Below, piece after piece: positions 40,295 to 47,550 of a stretch of DNA of 64,000 nucleotides. The stretch lies in contig JBBQNN010000011.1 in NCBI GenBank assembly GCA_038329965.1, positions 7,331 to 71,330 on the forward strand, written 5' to 3'. The stretch is from QHCA01 sp003244095 (GTDB lineage: Bacteria > Actinomycetota > Actinomycetes > Mycobacteriales > QHCA01). Every line of letters starts with the position of its first letter. The stretch's first letter is position 1. The notes under the pieces were generated by a model that was given only the letters and a program-made list of their open reading frames with translations, searched no databases and was not told the DNA's origin. The position numbers were made by a program, and so were the translations under genes.

Positions 40295-41754
40295 GCCGCC
40301 TGCTGATCGTCTCGTACAACGCCGCCATCGCCATGGCCTTGGCGTCCGAGGAGCATGTACTGGTCGTCCGGCCACCCGACGCGACCGATGCCTGGCGGGG
40401 CGAATTCGCCCGGGTCGACGCGGCGGTGCTCGATCTCAACAACCCCCTGTCAGCGGGCCCGCTCCTCAGGGGACTGCGCCGCGACGGCCACAAGGTGCCG
40501 ATCGTCGTCGCGACCTCCGGCGAGCCTCGATGGGACAAGGTGCGCTCCCTCAAGCTGCCCGGGGTCACCTTCCTCCAGCATCCGCTGTCGACGCAGTCCC
40601 TCGTCACGGCGATCCGTGCGGTGCTGCCCGGCAATCCGGTCCGGACCGATCCGGTCCCGGTGCGGCGACCGGCCGGTACGGATGCCGGCGCGCCGCCCAC
40701 CGTCGGCGGCGTGCTCAGAGCGGCTCGGGAGAGGCTGGGCCTGACGGTACGTGAGGTGTCCCAGCGCACGTTGATCATGGAGCAGACCGTCCGGCAGATC
40801 GAGAACGACGACTTCGCCGGCAACGCAGACACCTATTTCGCCCGGGGGCACGTCCGCGCGATCGCTGCCGCCGTCGGGCTCGACGCCGGCCGGATCGTCG
40901 CCGAGTTCGACGCGCTGCTCGGCGCGACGCAGCCGCCGGCGCAGCAGCAACCGCGTCCGCAGTCGACCCCGCCGCCCAAGCCCCGCCGGCAGCGAGCGCC
41001 CAAGGTGCCGGTCCCCGCGCGAGCCCAGCCACCCCGCCCAGCCGCGCACAACCCGTCGCAGGCACTTCACCCTGGTGGCACACCGCGGCCGAAGGCAGCC
41101 CCCAAGGGAGCAGCCCCGGCTACCCGAGCGAGCCCGGTCGAGCCGGTTCCGGAACCCGCGCCGGCCCGGTCGATCGTCCCGGCCGAGACACCACCTGCAC
41201 CGACGGTCCAGCCGTACCTCGTCGCAACGCCGGCCGAGGTCACGCGACGCCCGGCAGCCGAGCTCGATCAGCATCTCCTCGGTGTCCTGGCCGCCGCTCC
41301 GGCCTGGGCTGGGGTCGGGGAGACGGCGGAGGCGGTCCTCGTCGAATCGATCGAACGGTCCGGCGCGGATGCCGGATGTGTCCTGCTGCCCGAGGCCGGT
41401 GCCTGGCTGGTCTGTGCGAGCTCGAGCCTGCGGCCCATCGAGCAGGGCGCGCGGCTGGGCGAAGACCACTGGCTGGTGCGCGAGGTCGTGCGCCAGGAAC
41501 ACGCCTTCACGGTGATGGACTCCGACATCCTGCGGGCCCGGCTCGCGAACGCCCCCCTGGCGGCATGGCGGCACCTGATGGGCGTGCCGATACGCGAGGT
41601 CGAGGGCATCGTGCTGCTCGCCCGCGACAAGGTCGCCTTCGTCAAGCGCGACCTCGACGCCGTCGTCGGCGTGGCGGTCGAAGCGGCGCCCCTGCTGACG
41701 ACGGCGCTGCTGGTCCGGCAGCTCGCTCGCGCCCTGGCGGAGTTCGGCGAGTAG
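40291..41754 (+). CDS. Receiver-like / RodZ-type HTH / GAF-like multidomain protein
   Basis: A 487-residue cytoplasmic protein without membrane helices. Residues about 1-115 form a CheY-like fold: AAVLDLNNPLSAG could supply a phosphoacceptor Asp, but the N-terminal acidic pair is replaced by SYN and the conserved lysine by histidine (FLQHPLS). Residues about 136-210 are a RodZ/HTH_25 helix-turn-helix (VLRAARERLGLTVREVSQRT and IENDDFAG, ARGHVRAIAAAVGLD). A proline/alanine-rich linker (about 211-312) follows, then a GAF-like domain (about 320-480; ESIERSGADAGCVLLPEAG). It is translationally coupled to tadC (ATGA). A role in positioning or regulating the pilus machine is likely but not shown. 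Confidence 0.7.
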   Translation: MSRLLIVSYNAAIAMALASEEHVLVVRPPDATDAWRGEFARVDAAVLDLNNPLSAGPLLRGLRRDGHKVPIVVATSGEPRWDKVRSLKLPGVTFLQHPLSTQSLVTAIRAVLPGNPVRTDPVPVRRPAGTDAGAPPTVGGVLRAARERLGLTVREVSQRTLIMEQTVRQIENDDFAGNADTYFARGHVRAIAAAVGLDAGRIVAEFDALLGATQPPAQQQPRPQSTPPPKPRRQRAPKVPVPARAQPPRPAAHNPSQALHPGGTPRPKAAPKGAAPATRASPVEPVPEPAPARSIVPAETPPAPTVQPYLVATPAEVTRRPAAELDQHLLGVLAAAPAWAGVGETAEAVLVESIERSGADAGCVLLPEAGAWLVCASSSLRPIEQGARLGEDHWLVREVVRQEHAFTVMDSDILRARLANAPLAAWRHLMGVPIREVEGIVLLARDKVAFVKRDLDAVVGVAVEAAPLLTTALLVRQLARALAEFGE

Positions 41755-41809
41755 CCCACCGGTCCGTGCGGGTCCGGTCGACCGCCTTCGCCAGCGGCAG
41801 AGGGCAGCG

Positions 41810-41815
41810 TACGGT
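41810..41815 (+). promoter_or_regulatory. -10 element TACGGT of the Tad-locus histidine kinase gene (leaderless)
   Basis: TACGGT is followed by ATCGCC and the GTG at 41822 without a Shine-Dalgarno sequence. It gives the two-component genes a promoter separate from the Tad operon. Confidence 0.6.
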
Positions 41816-41821
41816 ATCGCC

Positions 41822-43477
41822 GTGGCTTCTCAGGCGGCGCTGACGGTCCAGGCGAGGCCGCAGCGAGTCGTCTGGGTCTTCCGGGCCGCCCTGCTCGCCC
41901 TGTGCCTCGTCGTCGCTGTGGCCGTCTCGCACTTCGTCACCGCGACAGCGAGCGTGACGGTCCTCGTGGCGTTCGCGGTCACAACCGGCCGCCTACCCCA
42001 GGAATCGGCCCCGGCCCGATACGCCAGGGCTGGCGAGGTGCTGCTGATCTGCGCGGCGATCCTGCTCACCGGACGGTCGATGAGTCCGTTCTTCCTCGTG
42101 CTGACGGTGCCGGCGCTGGCCGCAGGCCTGTTCTCCGGGGTCGCCGACGCGACCATCATCACGGGCCTGGGAGCGGCCACGCTCCTTTCGGCCGGTGTCC
42201 TGTCCGGTGGGCTGGACGTCACCTACGTCAGTAGTACCGGCCAGGGCGTCGTGCTCGCCCTTGCCGTCGGGCTGGTCGCCGCTTGGGCCCGCCGGCTGTT
42301 GCGGCTGCAGCCGACGGTCGAGCAGCCGCTGTTCGGGACCGCCTACCGGCTGCTCACCCAGTTGCGTACGGTGGCCCGCCAGCTACCCGGCACGCTGGAT
42401 CCGGTCACGATCTCGGCCCAGCTGGTCGAGGACCTGGCGGCGACGACGTCTGCGGATCGGATCGCGGTGTTCGCCCGCACCGGCGGCGGGCGGCTCGTGC
42501 CGCTCGCCGGGGATGCTGAGGCGGCACATCGCTGGGACGTCGACGTGCACGGCGACTCGGTGTTCGCCGAGGCGTGGGCAACTCAGGAGTACCGCTCGAC
42601 GGCGATTCCCGGGGCCGGCTGGCTCGTCGTCCTGCCACTGATCGTGGGCGTCCGGACGATCGGCCTCATCGGCATGGAGATGTCCGACTCGGCACCGACC
42701 GGAGCCGTCATCGACCAGCTGTCCGGCACGTGTGCCGACGCCGCACTGCGTCTCGAGACAGCCCTGCTGTTCGACGACATCCGCGAGCTCGCCACGACCG
42801 AGGAGCGGCAGCGGGTCGCCCGCGAGATCCACGACGGCATCGCGCAGGAGCTCGTCATCGTCGGCTATGGCATCGACCATGCCCGCGCGGAGCTGCCTCG
42901 CGAGGCGGCCCCGGCCCGGGCCGCACTGGACGAGCTCCGGTCGGAGGTCACCAGGATCATCTCCGAGCTCCGGCTGTCGCTGTTCGACCTGCGCAGCGAC
43001 ATCGACCCGCACGGCGGTCTCGGCGCGGCGATCTCCGCGTACGTACGCACGCTGGGCACGACGTCCGGGCTGACCGTCCACATCACCCTGGACGAGTCCA
43101 CCCGGCGGCTGCCCGCGGCGACGGAGGCGGAGCTGTTCCGGATCACCCAGGAGGCGGTGACCAATGCCCGCAAGCACGCCCGCGCCAGCAATCTGTGGGT
43201 GAGCGTGGAGGTGCAGCCGCCCCGGGCGGCCATCACGGTCGAGGACGATGGGGTGGGCATGACGAACCAGAAACGCCAGGACAGCTACGGGCAGTCGATC
43301 ATGCAGGAGCGGGCCGTCCGGCTCGGCGCACAGCTGGACGTCGACGGACGAGACGGACAGGGCACCCGGGTCCAGGTGCGGGTCGGGCCGCCGCCGACAC
43401 CCCCTGGGCGTACGCTGGCCGCCCTGGATGGCGCTACGGGAGGGGTGGGGGATGCCGACCGTCCTTCTCGTCGATGA
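41822..43477 (+). CDS. Sensor histidine kinase, NarL-type partner, Tad locus
   Basis: A 551-residue sensor. The N-terminus has about six hydrophobic segments (residues 18-160), then a GAF-like domain (about 195-325; DRIAVFARTGGGRLVPLAGD), a HisKA_3 domain with His337 in RVAREIHDGIAQELVIVGYG, and a HATPase domain with NARKHARASNLWV (N-box) and VEDDGVGM (G1). The C-terminus overlaps the regulator start by 26 nt. Its place between the Tad operon and the pilin genes suggests that it controls pilin expression, as inference only. Confidence 0.88.
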   Translation: MASQAALTVQARPQRVVWVFRAALLALCLVVAVAVSHFVTATASVTVLVAFAVTTGRLPQESAPARYARAGEVLLICAAILLTGRSMSPFFLVLTVPALAAGLFSGVADATIITGLGAATLLSAGVLSGGLDVTYVSSTGQGVVLALAVGLVAAWARRLLRLQPTVEQPLFGTAYRLLTQLRTVARQLPGTLDPVTISAQLVEDLAATTSADRIAVFARTGGGRLVPLAGDAEAAHRWDVDVHGDSVFAEAWATQEYRSTAIPGAGWLVVLPLIVGVRTIGLIGMEMSDSAPTGAVIDQLSGTCADAALRLETALLFDDIRELATTEERQRVAREIHDGIAQELVIVGYGIDHARAELPREAAPARAALDELRSEVTRIISELRLSLFDLRSDIDPHGGLGAAISAYVRTLGTTSGLTVHITLDESTRRLPAATEAELFRITQEAVTNARKHARASNLWVSVEVQPPRAAITVEDDGVGMTNQKRQDSYGQSIMQERAVRLGAQLDVDGRDGQGTRVQVRVGPPPTPPGRTLAALDGATGGVGDADRPSRR

Positions 43478-44093
43478 CCACGAGCTGATCAGGCAGGGCC
43501 TGCGGCGCGCCTTCGAGCGCGCCGGTGACTTCGACGTCCTCGGTGAGGCCGGCACGGTCGCCGACGCGATGACCAGGGCCGACGAGCTGCAGCCGGACGT
43601 CGTGGTCACCGACATCCGGCTGCCCGACGGCAGCGGCCTCGACGTCACCCGCCGGCTGCGGGCCGCCCAGCCGAGCCTGGGCATCGTCGTGCTCACGATG
43701 TACGCGGGCGACGACCACCTCTTCGGAGCCCTCGACGCCGGCGCCTCGGCCTTCGTACCGAAGAACTCCCCCGTCGACGAGGTGGTGGCCGCGGCGCGGC
43801 ACGCGTACGTCTCGCCGAATGCCTTCAGCGCGGCCGAGCTGGCCGAGGCGATGAAGCGGCGCCTCACGCCGAGCGGACCGCAGCTGTCCGCGAGAGAGAG
43901 CCAGGTCCTTTACCTGCTGGCCGACGGCATGTCGGTCGCAGGAATCTCGAAGAAGCTCTACATCAGCGAGTCGACCGCCAAGACGCACATCTCCAAGCTG
44001 TACGGCAAGCTCGACGCGGGCAACCGGGCGCAGGCGCTGATGACCGCCTTGCGCCTGGGCCTCCTGCGGACCGGAGTCGCTCCCAGTGAGTAG
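43452..44093 (+). CDS. NarL/LuxR-family response regulator, Tad locus
   Basis: A 213-residue regulator with receiver domain VLLVDDHELIRQGLRRAF at the start (acidic pair), phosphoacceptor Asp54 in VVTDIRLPDGSGL, the lysine of FVPKNSP and a C-terminal LuxR HTH (LSARESQVLYLLADGMSVAG and STAKTHISKLYGKL). I took the ATG at 43452 because a strong purine-rich GGAGGGGTGGGGG Shine-Dalgarno stretch precedes it; an ATG eight codons upstream is possible. It overlaps the kinase gene by 26 nt. The 162-bp gap downstream, before the first pilin gene, is the natural place for its target site. Confidence 0.92.
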   Translation: MPTVLLVDDHELIRQGLRRAFERAGDFDVLGEAGTVADAMTRADELQPDVVVTDIRLPDGSGLDVTRRLRAAQPSLGIVVLTMYAGDDHLFGALDAGASAFVPKNSPVDEVVAAARHAYVSPNAFSAAELAEAMKRRLTPSGPQLSARESQVLYLLADGMSVAGISKKLYISESTAKTHISKLYGKLDAGNRAQALMTALRLGLLRTGVAPSE

Positions 44094-44255
44094 CCAACGG
44101 TCGGATGTGTCAAGGGGCCGATCGGGCGAAGTTGTCCGCCCACGCGACCGATCCCTGCACGCCCCCGACGTCCGCAAAATGTGTACGGCTGCCCTCGAGG
44201 GGGGGGTTCAGCACCGAGAGCAGTACCCCATCAATCGGCTCCCTGGAGGACCCCC

Positions 44256-44465
44256 GTGCTGGCATACATCCGCAGAATCGTCGAGTTGAAGAAGCACCAG
44301 GACAAGGGCGCGTCCGCGGTCGAATACGGCCTGCTCGTGGCCGCGATCGCCGCCATCATCGTAGTGATCGTGTTCGCTCTCGGCACGGTCGTTAAGACAA
44401 GCTTCAGCAAGACGTGCAACGCCATCAACACGGCACAGAACGGCGGCAACAACTGCCCGCCGTAA
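44256..44465 (+). CDS. flp: Flp pilin (first copy)
   Basis: A 69-residue Flp/Tad pilin. The basic leader (about residues 1-20, LAYIRRIVELKKHQDKG) ends at the prepilin cleavage context G|ASAVEYGLL, with the conserved Glu-Tyr pair of the Flp motif, then the hydrophobic stem VAAIAAIIVVIVFALGTVV. The C-terminus has two cysteines (KTCNAINTAQNGGNNCPP) that could form a disulfide loop. GGAGGA lies 5 nt before the GTG start, a strong Shine-Dalgarno site. The short gene matches the usual pilin size. It needs a TadV-type peptidase, which I do not find here. Confidence 0.92.
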   Translation: MLAYIRRIVELKKHQDKGASAVEYGLLVAAIAAIIVVIVFALGTVVKTSFSKTCNAINTAQNGGNNCPP

Positions 44466-44637
44466 ACCACCGGGCAATTGGGGCCTTCTCCAGTGCTCGC
44501 CGGGGGGCTCCCCGTCGCACACGTGTTGGTCTCGTGGTGCCGAAACGATCCAGAATTGGCGAGTCGGAAACCATTCGATCGGGAACGGGCCACCGCACCC
44601 CTGCGAACTCAGCAGTGATCTCTGGCGGGAGGACAGC

Positions 44638-44853
44638 ATGCTCGCTCTTATCCGCAACGTGATCGCGTTCCGGAGGGGCAGCGACGGCGGTGCGTCCGCC
44701 GTTGAGTACGGCCTGCTCATCGCCGCCATCGCTGCCGTCGTCGTCGTGATCCTGTTCGCCCTGGGGGGCGTACTGAAACATGCCCTCGAGAACACCTGCG
44801 ACGTCATCAACGGCAACGGCACCGCGGGCACCACGACCAACTGCGCGACCTGA
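44638..44853 (+). CDS. flp: Flp pilin (second copy)
   Basis: A 71-residue paralogue of the preceding pilin with the same architecture: basic leader (LALIRNVIAFRRGSDGG), cleavage context G|ASAVEYGLL, stem IAAIAAVVVVILFALGGVL, and a two-cysteine tail (ENTCDVINGNGTAGTTTNCA). GGGAGGAC precedes the ATG. The tail is rich in Thr, Asn and Gly and differs in sequence from the first copy, so the two may be major and minor pilins or be expressed under different conditions. The 172 bp between the copies shows only a weak GC-rich hairpin. Confidence 0.92.
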   Translation: MLALIRNVIAFRRGSDGGASAVEYGLLIAAIAAVVVVILFALGGVLKHALENTCDVINGNGTAGTTTNCAT

Positions 44854-44867
44854 TCGGGTGCCGGCGA

Positions 44868-46337
44868 GTGGTGTTGGTCAACAAGCCGGCCCGACCCGTT
44901 GCACCGCGGCCTGAGCGCACGGGGCCGACGGTCGGGCCGGACCTGCCGACCGCCCAGCCCGGAGAGTTCGTCCCGTGGCTGCTGGTCGGTGCCTTCGCGT
45001 TCGTCCGCGGGCTGGTGCCGCTGGGTGATCCGGACGTCTGGTGGCATCTGCGTACCGGTGAGTGGATCGTCGACCATCGTGCGCTCCCGCACAGCGACCC
45101 GTGGTCCTTCGCCTCGGGCAGGCAGTGGATACCGCACGAGTGGCTGTCGCAGCTCGCGATGTACACGGCCTACGCCCTCGGCGGTTACCACGGGGTCATG
45201 GCGCTGCATGCCCTGCTGCTCGCGGTGATCGCCGCCACCGTCGTACGCCAGGCCCGGCGGCGATCGGGCTGGCTGGTCACCACCTGCGTGACGATCGGGT
45301 GCCTGATCGGGGTGTCGCCGGGCGCCAACGAGCGACCGCAGTTGGCCTCCTTTGCGCTGCTCGCCTACTTCGGACCTCGCCTGCTGCGCGCGATCGACGA
45401 CGGCAAGCCGCCCTGGATCTTCGTCCCGCTGATCTTCGTCTGGGCGAACCTCCACGGGCTCTGGGCGGCGGCGATCGTGCTGTACGGCGCTGTCGTACTG
45501 GCCCGTGCCGTGCAGCTCGGCCGGCGTTGGCGGGTCGCGGTGCCCTTCGTCGTGGTGGGCGCGGGGATGGTCGTGGCGGCCGCGGTGACGCCGAGCGGCC
45601 CGCGGCTGCTGTTGACGCCGCTGACGGTGCGCAGCTATGCGAGGTTCTCCTCGGAGTGGGTGGCGCCGTCGATCTTCCGGGTGTGGACCTTGGCCTGCCT
45701 TGCCCTGCTCGCGGTCGTGGTCTGCGGCTGGGCCCGTTCGGGTCGGCGAGTGCCGGTGACCGAGCTGGCCTACGTCGTGACGGCCTGCCTGATCGGGTTC
45801 GGCTACAACCGGACCCTTCCCGTGGCAGCCGTCCTGCTCGCGCCGCTGGCCGCGTCCGCCCTGGCCGGCCTGACCCGGTCGCCGGCCACCGCGCACCCGT
45901 GGCCCGCGCCGCTGAAGGCGATCGCCGGGGTCGTCGCCGTGGGTGCGGTGCTGGCCACGGCGGCGTACCTGCCCTCGGCGCGCGGCATCGAGTCGATCGC
46001 GGCATCCCCGGCGGCCAGCCGGCGGCTCGATGCCCTGCCCGGCCACGCCCGGGTGCTCAACGAGTACGAGTTCGGCGGCTGGCTGCTCTGGAATGCCCGC
46101 GACGTGAGCCCCGGCGTCGACGGCCGTACGGAGATCTACCGGGCGGCCTACATCCAGCGGTACTACGACACGCTGGCCCTGCGCGGCAACTGGCGCGGTT
46201 TCGTCGGCGACGAGCAGTTCGGCGCCGCATGGCTTTACCGGCAGACACCGCTGGCCGGTGGCCTCGTCGACGAACTGCACTGGAAGTCCGTCTGGTCGGA
46301 CCAGCGGACGGTCATCCTCGTCCCACCCGACCACTGA
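44868..46337 (+). CDS. Polytopic membrane protein, GT-C glycosyltransferase-like
   Basis: A 489-residue protein with about 10 hydrophobic segments. After the first helix comes the loop DPDVWWHLRTGEWIVDHRAL, where the acidic Asp-x-Asp and the aromatic-histidine pattern resemble the catalytic first loop of GT-C enzymes that use lipid-phosphate sugars. The soluble C-terminal portion (about 395-489; NEYEFGGWLLWNARDVSPGVDGRTEIY) is extracytoplasmic by the hydropathy pattern. It starts 14 bp after the second pilin gene, so it is probably co-transcribed with it. Pilin glycosylation would be an attractive role but is untested. The GTG at 44868 or 44871 could be the start. Confidence 0.6.
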   Translation: MVLVNKPARPVAPRPERTGPTVGPDLPTAQPGEFVPWLLVGAFAFVRGLVPLGDPDVWWHLRTGEWIVDHRALPHSDPWSFASGRQWIPHEWLSQLAMYTAYALGGYHGVMALHALLLAVIAATVVRQARRRSGWLVTTCVTIGCLIGVSPGANERPQLASFALLAYFGPRLLRAIDDGKPPWIFVPLIFVWANLHGLWAAAIVLYGAVVLARAVQLGRRWRVAVPFVVVGAGMVVAAAVTPSGPRLLLTPLTVRSYARFSSEWVAPSIFRVWTLACLALLAVVVCGWARSGRRVPVTELAYVVTACLIGFGYNRTLPVAAVLLAPLAASALAGLTRSPATAHPWPAPLKAIAGVVAVGAVLATAAYLPSARGIESIAASPAASRRLDALPGHARVLNEYEFGGWLLWNARDVSPGVDGRTEIYRAAYIQRYYDTLALRGNWRGFVGDEQFGAAWLYRQTPLAGGLVDELHWKSVWSDQRTVILVPPDH

Positions 46338-46360
46338 CCTCAGTGAAAACTTCATCCCGA

Positions 46361-46406
46361 GCTGCGGAAACTTTCCCTGGCTATCGGCAGCAAGAGTTTC
46401 CGCAGC
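46361..46406. terminator. Inverted repeat between convergent genes
   Basis: Arms GCTGCGGAAACT (46361-46372) and AGTTTCCGCAGC (46395-46406) are perfect 12-bp complements with a 22-nt loop. They sit between the stop codons of the GT-C-like gene (46337) and pimB (46429), so a bidirectional terminator is the simplest reading. Confidence 0.55.
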
Positions 46407-46428
46407 CCGAGGCATTCCGGCCCGGCGC

Positions 46429-47550
46429 TCAGGTCTGGAGCAGGCCGGCCAGGCGCTCGGCGACCATGTCCCAGCGCCAGTCGCGCTCCACCCAGGCGCG
46501 GCCCTTGTCGCCCATCGCCCGGGCCAGCGCCGGGTCGGCCAGGAGTGTCGACACCCGATCCGCCACCGCGTCGACCGACCGGCCGTCCACGACGAATCCC
46601 GTCTCCCCCTCGAGCACGGCATCCGGCGCGCCACCGGAGTCACCGGCCACTACTGGCAGGCCGGTCGCGGAGGCCTCCAGGTAGACCATTCCGAGACCTT
46701 CGACGTCGAGGCCACGGCGGCGGGTGCGGCAGGGCATCGCGAACACGTCGCCGGCGGCGAAGTACGACGGCAACTCGGGCCAGGCCGCCGGGCCGGTGAA
46801 CACCACGTCGTCGCCGACACCGGATGCGGCCGCCAGCCGCTGCAACCGGGACCGGTCCGGGCCGCCGCCCACCAGCAGCAGGGCCGCACCCGGCACGGCG
46901 GACCGGATCGCCGGCAACGACCTGATCAGGATGTCCTGGCCCTTGCGGGCGACGAGGCGCGAGACGCACACGACGACCGGCCGGCCGGCCAGGCCCAGGC
47001 GTGCACGGACGGCGGACCCGTCCACAGACGGGGAGAACGTCGACGTGTCGACGCCGGGCGCCAGCCGCTCCAATCGCACCGCGGGGCCCATGGCCATCGC
47101 CAGCCGGGATCGGGTGTACGCCCCCAGGTACGTGACCACGTCGACCGACGTACCGATCCGCCGCAGCAGGGCACGCGCTCCCGGCAGCGCCGCCCAGCCC
47201 ACCTCATGACCGTGAGTCAGGGCGACCTGGCGGTCCACCCCGCCGGCCCGCAGGAACGGCGCCAGCAGGCCCAGTGGTGCAGCGGCGCCGAACAGTGCCG
47301 CGTCGCAGCCCTCCGTACGGGCCAGAGCGGAGACGACCCGCGCTACGGCCGGCGTCGGGAGCAGCATCGACCCGGGATGCCGGACGATCGGGAAGGCCTG
47401 GGCGGCGTCGAAGGCTGCCGCCCCTTCCGACGACGAGGTGTAGACCAGCACGGAGTCGGCAGGCTGTCGCGAAACGAGCGAGTGCACGAACGCCTGGATC
47501 CCTCCCGCCCGGGGCGGGAAGTCGTTGGTGACCACCAGGGTGCGCGTCAC
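46429..47550 (-). CDS. pimB: GDP-mannose-dependent mannosyltransferase PimB'-like (GT4)
   Basis: A 373-residue GT-B fold glycosyltransferase of family GT4 that in mycobacteria and corynebacteria adds the second mannose to phosphatidylinositol monomannoside. It has TNDFPPRAGGIQAFVHSL at the N-terminus (donor/acceptor loop), HGHEVGWA, the phosphate-binding CVSRLVARKGQDILI, and the EX7E-type FxEGxGMVYLEASATGLPV at about 285-305. Position next to fadD15-type genes and the RipD-like hydrolase matches Rv2188c. The ATG overlaps the stop of the M48 gene. Other hexosyl transfers cannot be excluded from sequence alone. Confidence 0.85.
   Translation of the reverse strand: MTRTLVVTNDFPPRAGGIQAFVHSLVSRQPADSVLVYTSSSEGAAAFDAAQAFPIVRHPGSMLLPTPAVARVVSALARTEGCDAALFGAAAPLGLLAPFLRAGGVDRQVALTHGHEVGWAALPGARALLRRIGTSVDVVTYLGAYTRSRLAMAMGPAVRLERLAPGVDTSTFSPSVDGSAVRARLGLAGRPVVVCVSRLVARKGQDILIRSLPAIRSAVPGAALLLVGGGPDRSRLQRLAAASGVGDDVVFTGPAAWPELPSYFAAGDVFAMPCRTRRRGLDVEGLGMVYLEASATGLPVVAGDSGGAPDAVLEGETGFVVDGRSVDAVADRVSTLLADPALARAMGDKGRAWVERDWRWDMVAERLAGLLQT

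Noticed and set aside
46361..46406. Inverted repeat as insertion-sequence end
   Set aside because: There is no transposase, no matching partner elsewhere in the window and no target-site duplication; a terminator is simpler.
44208..46643. 811-codon open frame on the minus strand
   Set aside because: It lies antisense to both pilins and the GT-C-like gene, is arginine/proline/histidine-rich and has no family pattern; it is a high-GC shadow.
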